DNA from: Actinomycetota bacterium
Lineage (GTDB): Bacteria > Actinomycetota > Acidimicrobiia > IMCC26256 > PALSA-555
Assembly: GCA_003140175.1 (NCBI GenBank)
Contig: PLJD01000069.1
Coordinates: 16,093 to 80,092 of the forward strand
DNA: 64,000 bases
Direction: 5' to 3'
The position numbers were made by a program, and so were the translations under genes. Under the pieces are notes generated by a model. That model saw nothing but the letters and a program-made list of their open reading frames with translations, had not been told where the DNA came from and did not search any database. Position 1 is the stretch's first letter; each line of letters opens with the position of its first letter. Below, one piece after another: positions 29,472-37,601 of the stretch.

Positions 29472-30284
29472 ATGCATCCCCAGCTGTCGGTCAGTGCCGT
29501 CTCGTCGTGGCGGTGGTCACTCGACGAGGACCTCCGGTGCTGGGCCGATCTCGGCGTCGACCAGGTGGGTCTGTCGTTCCGGAAACTTGCGGACGCGGGG
29601 GTCGCCGCGGGAGCGCGGCGGGTCCGAGATGCCGGCCTGCGGGTCACGAACCTCGTCGAGCTGGGTTGGTGGGTCCTCGACGAGCCAGCAACCTGGGGTC
29701 CCCAGCAGGCTCGCCTCCTGAGCGCCCTCGACGCCGCCGCGATGACCGGGGCGCGGTGCCTGGTTCTCACGAGCGGGCCGGCGGGACGCCTAGCCTGGGA
29801 CGACGCGCTCGAAGCCCTGGCGGGCGCGATCTCACCGGTGCGGTCCGAGGCGGACGCGCGCGGGATCACCCTCGCGCTGGAGCACACCGGATCGCTGCGG
29901 CTCGACCTCAGCTTCGTGACCACCCTGCGCGACGCGATCGATGCGGCGCGTGCGCTTGGAATCGCGGTCTGCGTCGAGGTGAACTCCTGCTTCGCGGAGC
30001 GCGCCCTGGAGCGCACATTGCGCGCCGACATCGATGCCCTCGCCCATGTCCAGGTGAGCGACTTTGTGATCGGGAGCCGGTGCACACCCGATCGGGCGGT
30101 GCCCGGCGACGGCGACATTCCGCTGGGGCGCATCGTGACTGCGCTCGTGCGCGCTGGGTACCGCGGCGCGTTTGAACTTGAGCTGGTGGGACCGCGGATC
30201 GAGGGCGAGGGCTACCCGAGCGCGATCCGGCGCGGGGTGGAGCACCTCGAGCGCGTGCTGGCGAGCGCCGAGGCACCCCAATAG
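29472..30284 (+). CDS. Sugar phosphate isomerase/epimerase (TIM barrel)
   Basis: LGVDQVGLSFRKLADAG...ITLALEHTGSLRLDLSFVTTLRDAIDAARALGIAVCVEVNSCF. Confidence 0.82.
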   Translation: MHPQLSVSAVSSWRWSLDEDLRCWADLGVDQVGLSFRKLADAGVAAGARRVRDAGLRVTNLVELGWWVLDEPATWGPQQARLLSALDAAAMTGARCLVLTSGPAGRLAWDDALEALAGAISPVRSEADARGITLALEHTGSLRLDLSFVTTLRDAIDAARALGIAVCVEVNSCFAERALERTLRADIDALAHVQVSDFVIGSRCTPDRAVPGDGDIPLGRIVTALVRAGYRGAFELELVGPRIEGEGYPSAIRRGVEHLERVLASAEAPQ

Positions 30285-30285
30285 T

Positions 30286-30600
30286 TCAGGCGAACGGGAG
30301 ACCCTTGGCCCGCGCCGAGCGGGCGTAGGTCACCTCGGGCGGCCGGGCCAGCAGACCGCCCAAGCGAGCCACGACGTCGCGGACCGCGGCGCTGTCTCGG
30401 TGGACGGCGAGCGCACGGTCGTCGTCGTACACCTCGTAGAAGAGGACGACGTCAGGCTCCTCGGTTGCCTCGTGCATCGCGAAGACCACCGTGCCCGGTT
30501 CCGCGGCGACGGCGTCATGGAGCGACTCGAAGGCAGCCCGGAGTTCGTCCCGACGGCCCGGTGCCGCCTCGAGTCGGGTGAACACGGCGATCGGCGCCAC
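30286..30600 (-). CDS. Antibiotic biosynthesis monooxygenase (ABM) domain protein
   Basis: VAPIAVFTRLEAAPGRRDELRAAFESLHDAVAAEPGTVVFAMHEATEEPDVVLFYEVYDDDRALAVH; GTG 30600 with TACCCT at 6 nt. Confidence 0.88.
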   Translation of the reverse strand: MAPIAVFTRLEAAPGRRDELRAAFESLHDAVAAEPGTVVFAMHEATEEPDVVLFYEVYDDDRALAVHRDSAAVRDVVARLGGLLARPPEVTYARSARAKGLPFA

Positions 30601-30824
30601 GGACGGAGGGTATGCCGATCGCTCCCCGTCGGCCACGAAGGAGCCAACCCCCAAGACGATCACTCAACTCGGCGGCAACTCGGCGACCCTCCGGGTCATC
30701 GGCGCCGCCGCGTGGGGCGAGCTCCTCGCCCGGATTCCTCGCCCAGGAACAGGTCGTGGGTCAGTTAGAAACGGGCCCACTCCCCAGGATCGTGGCTGGT
30801 ACCGCCAAACGGTACCCTGCGGGC

Positions 30825-31181
30825 GTGGCGGATCTGCTCGTGTACCACAACCCGGTGTGCTCGAAGTCTCGGGGCGCCATCGAGATCCTGAGCGAGCGGG
30901 GCGCCGACGTCGAGGTGATCCAGTACCTGCAGGCACCCCCGGACCGTGCCGCGCTCGAGCGCATCGTGGACGCCATCGACGAGCCACCCGCGGCGCTGGT
31001 GCGCCACGACGACCGGTTTCGCGAGCTGGGCCTCGACCCGGACTCCTACCAGGAGCGCGACGCGGTCATCACGCTGCTGCTCGAGCACCCGGAGCTCCTG
31101 CAACGACCGGTGATCATTCGCGACGGACGGGGCGTCATCGCCCGGCCTTCGGAGCGGGTGCTCGAGCTGCTCGACGACTAG
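30825..31181 (+). CDS. arsC: Arsenate reductase (ArsC/Spx-type thioredoxin fold)
   Basis: VADLLVYHNPVCSKSRGAIEILSERG...ALVRHDDRFRELG...LLQRPVIIRDGRGVIARPSERVLELL. Confidence 0.92.
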   Translation: MADLLVYHNPVCSKSRGAIEILSERGADVEVIQYLQAPPDRAALERIVDAIDEPPAALVRHDDRFRELGLDPDSYQERDAVITLLLEHPELLQRPVIIRDGRGVIARPSERVLELLDD

Positions 31182-31192
31182 GGAGGGACACG

Positions 31193-32467
31193 ATGCCCGA
31201 CGTCAGCGAGGATTCCGTACGCACCGAGCTGGGGGGCTGGCTCCGCGAGTCGTGGGACCCCGACCTGACGGTCGCAGAATGGTGGGCCCGCCTCGCCGAG
31301 TCGGGCTGGGCCGTCCCGACCTGGCCGACGGCGTGGCTGGGCCGCGACCTGCCCCGCGGGCTGGTCGGAGTCGTGGTCGCCGAGCTGCGCGCCGCGGGTG
31401 CCATCGGACCGCCGGCCGGACTGGGGATGCTCTTGGCGGGCCCGACGATCCTGGCGCACGGCACCGACGAGCAGCGTGACCGGTACCTGCGCCCGATCGT
31501 CACTGGTGAGGAGGGCTGGTGCCAGCTCTTCAGCGAGCCCGGCGCCGGGTCGGACCTGGCGAGTCTGCAGACCCGCGCGACACGCGACGGCGACGAATGG
31601 GTGGTCGACGGCCAGAAGGTGTGGACCTCGGGTGCCACGATCGCCGACCTCGGGATGCTTCTGGCCCGTACCAACCCCGACGCGCCGAAGCACCAGGGCA
31701 TCAGTTACTTCTTGTTCCCCATGGACCAGGACGGCGTCGAGGTTCGGCCACTACGCGAGATGACCGGCCGCGCGCTGTTCAGCGAGGTGTTCCTCGACAA
31801 CGCCCGGGTCGCCGATGGGGCGGTCCTCGGCGGGGTCGGTCAGGGTTGGATCGTCGCCAACACGACGTTGGGTGCCGAGCGGGCCGGTCTCGGCACGGGC
31901 GGCTCCGGTGCCGGCGGCGCGGCCTTCCCGGGTCGAAAGGGCGGCATGCTCCAGCAACGGGCCGGGGACCTCGCCGAGCGAGCGGGCCGGGGTGGGGTGC
32001 AGCCGAGCGCGTTCGGGCGGGCGTTCACGGTCCTGAGCGAGCTCGCCGAGAAGCTGGGTCGCGGCGGCGACCCGGTGCTGCGCCAGCGGCTCGCCGAGCT
32101 CTACATGCTGAACGAGGTCGGGCGCATGACGGCGCTGCGCGTCAAGGCGGCGCGGGTGGCGGGACGCGGGCCGGGGCCCGAGGCCAACACCGCCAAGCTG
32201 CTCATGAGCCGGATCGCGCGCCTCGCCCGGGACCTCGGGCCCGAGGTGCTGGGCCCCGAGGGGATGCTCCTCGGTCCGGACACGACCGGCGGCGGCGTGG
32301 TGCAGGAGATGACGCTGTTCGCCCCAGCCCCGTCGATCTACGGCGGGACGGACGAGATCCAAAAGAACATCATCGGCGAGCGGGTCCTCGGGCTTCCGAA
32401 AGAGCCGGGCCCTGACAAGGCGACGCCGTTCAACGAGCTCAAGGTGGGCACCCAGCCCGGCGGGTGA
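31193..32467 (+). CDS. Acyl-CoA dehydrogenase
   Basis: WCQLFSEPGAGSDLASLQTRATRDGDEWVVDGQKVWTSGA...IYGGTDEIQKNIIGERVLGLPKEP. Confidence 0.95.
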   Translation: MPDVSEDSVRTELGGWLRESWDPDLTVAEWWARLAESGWAVPTWPTAWLGRDLPRGLVGVVVAELRAAGAIGPPAGLGMLLAGPTILAHGTDEQRDRYLRPIVTGEEGWCQLFSEPGAGSDLASLQTRATRDGDEWVVDGQKVWTSGATIADLGMLLARTNPDAPKHQGISYFLFPMDQDGVEVRPLREMTGRALFSEVFLDNARVADGAVLGGVGQGWIVANTTLGAERAGLGTGGSGAGGAAFPGRKGGMLQQRAGDLAERAGRGGVQPSAFGRAFTVLSELAEKLGRGGDPVLRQRLAELYMLNEVGRMTALRVKAARVAGRGPGPEANTAKLLMSRIARLARDLGPEVLGPEGMLLGPDTTGGGVVQEMTLFAPAPSIYGGTDEIQKNIIGERVLGLPKEPGPDKATPFNELKVGTQPGG

Positions 32468-32522
32468 TCGTCGGCGTTGCGCGTCGGCGCGTCCGCCGAG
32501 CACGAGCGTGCGAGCATGCGGG

Positions 32523-33269
32523 ATGGCCTCGCCGTTGCGGATCGACCCCGACGAGTTCGTCCCGCTGCCGGCGGTCGGGCGTCGCATCACGGTGCGGCGA
32601 ACGGTGCGGCTGCGTGACGTCACCGCGTCGGGGCGGCTGCGCCTCGACGCGCTCGCCGGCTACCTCCAGGATGTGGCGGGCGACGACGTCGACGATGCCG
32701 GGCTGGTCGGCGCGTGGGTGCTCCGCCGCCTCGTCCTGGCCTTCGGCGACCTCCCGACGCTGCGCGACGAGGTGGAGCTGACCACCTTCTGCAGTGGGTA
32801 TGGGAGCCGCTGGGCGGAGCGGCGCACCATCGTCACGGTCGCGGGTCGGGCTTCGGTGGAGGCGGTGGCGCTCTGGGTCTATGTCGACAGCGAGGGCCGT
32901 TCGATGCGGTTGCGCGACTGGTTCTTCGACCAGTACCGGGAGGCGGCGGGTGACCGGCGGGTCACCAGCCGGTTGCGCCTCCCTGGCCGTCCCCCGCCTG
33001 ACTGCGCGGTGCGGGCCTGGCCGTTGCGGGTCACCGACGTGGATGTCCTCGCGCACGTCAACAACGCCGCGTCGTGGGCGGCGGTCGAGGACGAGCTCGA
33101 GCGGCGCTGCCCGGGTCGAGCCCTGGTGCGCGCCGAGATGGAGTACCGGGCGCCGGTGGATCTCGGCGACGCGGTCGTGCTGTGTTCGGCGCTTCGCTCG
33201 GACGCGTTGGAGTGCTGGCTGACCTGCGGCGATGACGTGCGGACGACTGCGATCGTCAGCGTGGGCTGA
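32523..33269 (+). CDS. Acyl-ACP thioesterase-like (hotdog fold) protein
   Basis: VRLRDVTASGRLRLDALAGYLQDVAGDDVDDAGL...WVLRRLVLAFG...VTDVDVLAHVNNAASWAAVEDEL. Confidence 0.85.
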   Translation: MASPLRIDPDEFVPLPAVGRRITVRRTVRLRDVTASGRLRLDALAGYLQDVAGDDVDDAGLVGAWVLRRLVLAFGDLPTLRDEVELTTFCSGYGSRWAERRTIVTVAGRASVEAVALWVYVDSEGRSMRLRDWFFDQYREAAGDRRVTSRLRLPGRPPPDCAVRAWPLRVTDVDVLAHVNNAASWAAVEDELERRCPGRALVRAEMEYRAPVDLGDAVVLCSALRSDALECWLTCGDDVRTTAIVSVG

Positions 33270-33301
33270 GTCGACTCCGCCCGGACTCGGCGGTCAGCGC
33301 C

Positions 33302-35305
33302 TCACAGGGCGGCGACCCGAAACGACTCGATGGTCACCTCGGTCGTGGACCAGGCCTGGATGCCGACCCGGTCGCCGCGGCAGGGCTCCCGGCCCAGCTC
33401 GACGGTGCAGCGGCTCAAGCCGGCGACGGTGAGCACGGGCTCCCCGTCGACGACGACGCTCAGCTGGTCGGCGCGCAGCGTCAGCTCGAGGACGTGTCGC
33501 CCGGCGAGCTGGGCGGGGTCGGTGACCGCGGCTTGCGCGAGGGGGCGCCAATGCTGGCGGTTGCCCTCCCAGAGCCGGACGAGGTAACCGCCACCGCCGG
33601 CCACCGGGTCGACATCGAAGGAGTAGCCGGTGATGCGCTCGCCGTCGTCGGTCGAGGCGCGGAACATGATCCCGAAGCCGGATCCGGCGCGGAAGTCGAC
33701 CGTGGTCTCGATGACGCAGTCGGCGGGTGCGCGCAGGTCGGTGAGGGCCCAGCGGGCATCGGCGCGGCGGAGCGCCAACGTGCCGTCGTCGGCCATCGCG
33801 GTCGCGGGGAAGATGCCGCCGATCTGCCAGTGGGCGCCGGCCCGCTCGAAGCGGGGGGTCGGGGCGACCTCGGGCGGGGCGGCCGGGCCGCGCTGGTTTT
33901 CTGCACTCCAGGCGATCGGCGTCACCTCGGGAGCGACCGCCGGGGAGGCGTCGCTGATGGGGGTGGCGATGCGGTGGCCGACGGGGTCCGCGTCGGGCCG
34001 CGAGGGTGCCTCGATGTCGGCGAGGGGGTCGTCCACGACGATGGCATCGAGGACCGAGATGCCCAGGTCGGCGGCGTCGCGTCCCGCCAGCTCGGAGGGC
34101 TGGTGTGCCGGGGTGGGCAGCGCGAACGGGTCGTCGACGAACTGCCCGGACCCGTTCGGGCTCGGGGGGTCGCCGATCGGGTCGAACGGCGAGCGGACGT
34201 CGCTGGGCACGTCGAGCGCGGGGGTGGGTGCTGGTGCCTGGGCGGTCGGAATGGCGAACGGGTCGGGTGGCAGCGGCAGGGGAGCGAGCGGGTCACCGGT
34301 GGGTGCGGGACCGAAGGGGTCCCGGAGCGCGGCCGCGGCGGCGGCGGTGGGGTCGACCGGACCGGCGAAGGGATCGGACGGCCCGATCCCGGGCTGGGGA
34401 CGGGCGGGATCGGCGAACCCGTCCGGGGCGCGTCCCGGGTCGACGAAGTGGGGTGCCGGGGGGGCCGGGGCCGCTGGGGGGGCGGGGAGGTCCGGTGCGA
34501 TCCCCGGCGCGAAGGATTGGGTCTCGAGCGGGGGCCACGCCGACGGTGCGCCCGGGTCGGGCGGGGCGAGGAACGGCGTGCCGTTCGCTGGCGCGGCGCC
34601 GTTGGGCGTCGGGAACCCGTCCGGGTTGGGCGCGGGCGGCGACCCGAACGGGTCGGCGGGGCCGGGCCGGCCGAAGAACGCCTCGACGTCCGGCGGGACG
34701 TCGCCGCCGGCGAGCGAGGCATACGGATCGTTGGGGAGGGCGCCGGGCATCCCGCCCATGCCACTCGGCAAGGACAAGGGCGGCAGGATCATGGCCCGGA
34801 GGCGGGCGGCCTCCGCTGGCGACGCGCCGATGAGCTCGACGAGGCGACGCTCGATGTTTTCGGGTGTGCCGCCGAGAGCGTCGGCGAGCGCGGCGAGATC
34901 GGAGTTGCGCAGCGGGACGCGGCTGCCGGGGGGAAGGTTCCGCAGCTCGTAGATCATCGAGAGGTACTCGCGCAGGAGCCCGTCGGGCTCCCCGGGATTG
35001 CGCAGCCGGCGGACCGTGTCGCCGATGCCGATGGTCGACAAGTCGGAGCTGATCTGCAGCGGGTCGCGGCTGGGGAGCAGCTCGCCCACGTCGACGCCGC
35101 ACGACCCGGCGAGACACCACAGATCGCTCTCGGGGACGGCGACTCTTCCTCGCTCGTAGGCGACGAGTTCCCGGCGGGTCAGGCCCGCGGAGCGCGCCAC
35201 GGCGCTGCGGGACAGACCCTGTTGCTTGCGTACCTGGCGAAGATTGCGGCCCACGACCTTCCCGGAAGGCTGCTCAGCTGCTTCCCGCTCCACCGCTTTA
35301 GCCAT
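33302..35305 (-). CDS. XRE-family HTH protein with long Pro/DPF-rich linker and C-terminal concanavalin/LamG-like region
   Basis: VGRNLRQVRKQQGLSRSAVARSAGLTRRELVAYERGRVAVPE (HTH); repeated DPF motifs; C-term CVIETTVDFRAGSGFGIMFRASTDDGERITGYSFDVDPVAGGGGYLVRLWEG...LELTLRADQLSVVVDGEPVLTV. Confidence 0.85.
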   Translation of the reverse strand: MAKAVEREAAEQPSGKVVGRNLRQVRKQQGLSRSAVARSAGLTRRELVAYERGRVAVPESDLWCLAGSCGVDVGELLPSRDPLQISSDLSTIGIGDTVRRLRNPGEPDGLLREYLSMIYELRNLPPGSRVPLRNSDLAALADALGGTPENIERRLVELIGASPAEAARLRAMILPPLSLPSGMGGMPGALPNDPYASLAGGDVPPDVEAFFGRPGPADPFGSPPAPNPDGFPTPNGAAPANGTPFLAPPDPGAPSAWPPLETQSFAPGIAPDLPAPPAAPAPPAPHFVDPGRAPDGFADPARPQPGIGPSDPFAGPVDPTAAAAAALRDPFGPAPTGDPLAPLPLPPDPFAIPTAQAPAPTPALDVPSDVRSPFDPIGDPPSPNGSGQFVDDPFALPTPAHQPSELAGRDAADLGISVLDAIVVDDPLADIEAPSRPDADPVGHRIATPISDASPAVAPEVTPIAWSAENQRGPAAPPEVAPTPRFERAGAHWQIGGIFPATAMADDGTLALRRADARWALTDLRAPADCVIETTVDFRAGSGFGIMFRASTDDGERITGYSFDVDPVAGGGGYLVRLWEGNRQHWRPLAQAAVTDPAQLAGRHVLELTLRADQLSVVVDGEPVLTVAGLSRCTVELGREPCRGDRVGIQAWSTTEVTIESFRVAAL

Positions 35306-35383
35306 AGGTCGCGTATCGGCGCGGCGGCGGCGCCCCTAAAGGGCGTATGGTCCGGCGCCCGACGGACCTGGAGGGAGCACACG

Positions 35384-36154
35384 ATGGCTGAGCAGGGATC
35401 CGGCTTCGACGGCAAGGTGGTCCTGGTCACCGGCGGCGCCTCGGGCCTCGGCCAGGCGGCGGTCGGCCTGCTCGTCGGCCGCGGTGCCCGGGTCGTGGTG
35501 GCCGACCTGCAGCGGGACCGGGGCGAGCAGGTCGTGGCCGACGCCCAGGCGGCCGACGGCGAGGCCGTGTTCTGCGCCACCGACGTCACCAAGGAGGAGG
35601 ACGTCGCCGCCGCGGTGGCCACCGCGCTCGACACCTGGGGTCGTCTCGACGGTGCCCTCAACAACGCGGGGACGACCGGCCCGTCGAACACCACGGTGGA
35701 CTACACGCTCGAGGACTGGAACCGTGTCCTGACGCTGAACCTGACCTCGGTGTTCCTCTGCCTCAAGCACGAGATCCCACCCATGGTCGCTCAGGGCGGC
35801 GGCGCGATCGTGAACACGTCGTCGGGAGCCGGCCTGGTCGGCTTCGCCGGGCTGCCCGCCTACGTGGCGAGCAAACACGGCGTGATCGGCATCACCCGCG
35901 CCGCGGCACTCGAGTATGTGCGCAGCGGTGTGCGGATCAACGCCGTGTGTCCGGGGAGCACCCGCACCCCGATGCTCGAAGGGTTCATGGGTGGCGACCC
36001 GGCCATCGAGCGGGCGATGGCGCAGTCCGCCCCGATCGGACGACTGGCCCGCCCCGAAGAGATCGCCCAGGCCATGGTGTGGCTGCTGTCCGACGCCGCG
36101 TCGTTCATGGTTGGCCACGCACTCGCGGTCGACGGCGGCGCCGTCGTCATGTGA
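35384..36154 (+). CDS. SDR family oxidoreductase
   Basis: FDGKVVLVTGGASGLGQAAVGLLVGRGARVVVADL...YVASKHGVIGITRAAALEY...HALAVDGGAVVM. Confidence 0.95.
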   Translation: MAEQGSGFDGKVVLVTGGASGLGQAAVGLLVGRGARVVVADLQRDRGEQVVADAQAADGEAVFCATDVTKEEDVAAAVATALDTWGRLDGALNNAGTTGPSNTTVDYTLEDWNRVLTLNLTSVFLCLKHEIPPMVAQGGGAIVNTSSGAGLVGFAGLPAYVASKHGVIGITRAAALEYVRSGVRINAVCPGSTRTPMLEGFMGGDPAIERAMAQSAPIGRLARPEEIAQAMVWLLSDAASFMVGHALAVDGGAVVM

Positions 36155-36163
36155 CCCGATCGC

Positions 36164-36976
36164 TCAGATCTGGTCCCACACCATCGCGTCCTCGGTCGGC
36201 GCGTCGCCGAGCATCTCCACCGGATCGTGCTTGTCGATGTGGCCCATCAGCCCCGAGTAGATGCCGTAGCCGACGAGGCGTCGCAGCCGCGGCGAGAAAC
36301 CAGCCGCGATCTCGCGCGGGACGCCCAGCTGCTGGTTCTCCTGCTGGCGGATCCAGCCGGCGCAATAGTTCATCGCGATGCCGATGCGGCGCTCGTCGGT
36401 CTGGTTGGCGCCACCCCCGTGCCAGAGGCTGCCGTGCCAGACGAGCACGCTCCCCTTCGGCATCTCGGCGGGGATCGAGTCGTACGCCGAGACGAAGTCC
36501 GGTGAGCAGTCCGCCCGGTGGGTCCCCGGGATGATCCGCGTCGCGCCGTTGCGTTCCGTGAAGTCGGTCAGCGCCCACATCGTGTTGCACACCGTCGGCA
36601 CGTGCGGCTTGGGCAGCGGGATGAGCTGGTCATCCGCATGGATGGGCTGTGCCTGCTCGCCGGGCAGGATCGTGATCGAGGACAGCGACGACACCAAACA
36701 GCCCGGATCGAGCACGCGCTCCACGACGGGGAGCACCTCGTCGTAGACCGGGACCTGCTCGTACAGCGGGCCGAAGGCCAGGAGGTTGTACACGCGCAGC
36801 GTCCGCGATCCCTCAAAGCTGTTCTCCGACGGTTGGATCTCATAGCCGCGCTCCAGGCGACCCAAGTCCTCGGCGAGCGCGTCGATGAGGGCAGGGTCGA
36901 TCGCGTGCTCGAGAATCGTGTAGCCGTCGCGTTCGATGGCGGCGACGTGCTGGTCGATCACGGCAGCGTCGGGCAC
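36164..36976 (-). CDS. Phytanoyl-CoA dioxygenase family protein
   Basis: VPDAAVIDQHVAAIERDGYTILEHAI...IHADDQLIPLPKPHVPTVCNTMWALTDFTERNGATRIIPGTH...VLVWHGSLWHGGGAN. Confidence 0.94.
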   Translation of the reverse strand: MPDAAVIDQHVAAIERDGYTILEHAIDPALIDALAEDLGRLERGYEIQPSENSFEGSRTLRVYNLLAFGPLYEQVPVYDEVLPVVERVLDPGCLVSSLSSITILPGEQAQPIHADDQLIPLPKPHVPTVCNTMWALTDFTERNGATRIIPGTHRADCSPDFVSAYDSIPAEMPKGSVLVWHGSLWHGGGANQTDERRIGIAMNYCAGWIRQQENQQLGVPREIAAGFSPRLRRLVGYGIYSGLMGHIDKHDPVEMLGDAPTEDAMVWDQI

Positions 36977-36983
36977 GCCCGCG

Positions 36984-36993
36984 AGGCTACCGT
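36984..36993. promoter_or_regulatory. Overlapping divergent -10 boxes (AGGCTACCGT) between PhyH and gamma-CA genes
   Basis: Minus TAGCCT (7 nt before GTG 36976) and plus TACCGT (7 nt before GTG 37001) share TA at 36988-36989. Confidence 0.6.
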
Positions 36994-37000
36994 CACCGCC

Positions 37001-37537
37001 GTGCCCCTCTACGCGCTCGGCGACGCCGTCCCCGACGTGCACCCCGACGCCTGGGTGCATCCCGACGCGACGCTGATCGGCAGCGTCAGGGTCGGGGCGG
37101 GCTCCACCATCTGGCCCCAAGCCGTCCTGCGAGGCGACTACGGGTGGATCCGCATCGGGGAGCGCACCTCGGTGCAGGACGGCACCGTCATCCACTGCAC
37201 CGCCGAGCTGCCGACGGTGATCGGGGACGACTGCGTGATCGGCCACCTCGCGCACCTCGAGTGCTGCACGGTGGAGGACCGGGCGTTGATCGGCACGAAC
37301 TCGGTGGTGCTGCATCGGGCCATGGTCCGCACCAACGCGCTGGTCGGCGCGAGCGCGTTAGTCCCCAACGACATGGAGGTTCCGTCCGGGGCCATGGCCC
37401 TCGGCGTGCCCGCCCGGCTGCGCCTCGACGCGGTGACGCCCGACATGATCGTCCCGAACGCCGCCAACTACGTGCGCAACGGGCGGCGGTACGCGGCGAC
37501 GCTGCGCCGGGTCGACCCCGACGCGGCGCGCGGCTGA
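37001..37537 (+). CDS. Gamma-carbonic anhydrase family protein (left-handed beta-helix)
   Basis: IGSVRVGAGSTIWPQAVLRGDYGWIRIGERTSVQDGTVIHCTAELPTVIGDDCVIGHLAHLECCTVEDRALIGTNSVVL. Confidence 0.93.
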   Translation: MPLYALGDAVPDVHPDAWVHPDATLIGSVRVGAGSTIWPQAVLRGDYGWIRIGERTSVQDGTVIHCTAELPTVIGDDCVIGHLAHLECCTVEDRALIGTNSVVLHRAMVRTNALVGASALVPNDMEVPSGAMALGVPARLRLDAVTPDMIVPNAANYVRNGRRYAATLRRVDPDAARG

Positions 37538-37573
37538 CCCCGCGACCCCCCACCGCCGGTCATCGTCGCTCGG

Positions 37574-37600
37574 GCCGGTCGCGCCGGTCGCGCCGGTCGC
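37574..37600. repeat. Three perfect tandem copies of the 9-mer GCCGGTCGC
   Basis: gccggtcgc-gccggtcgc-gccggtcgc directly before the stop of the minus-strand CDF gene. Confidence 0.9.
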
Positions 37601-37601
37601 C

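Noticed and set aside
33922-34952. Gly/Ser- or Arg/Pro-rich ORFs over the XRE gene linker (33630..34952 +, 33922..34764 -)
   Set aside because: Antisense/alternate-frame translations of the low-complexity DPF/Pro linker, not independent genes.
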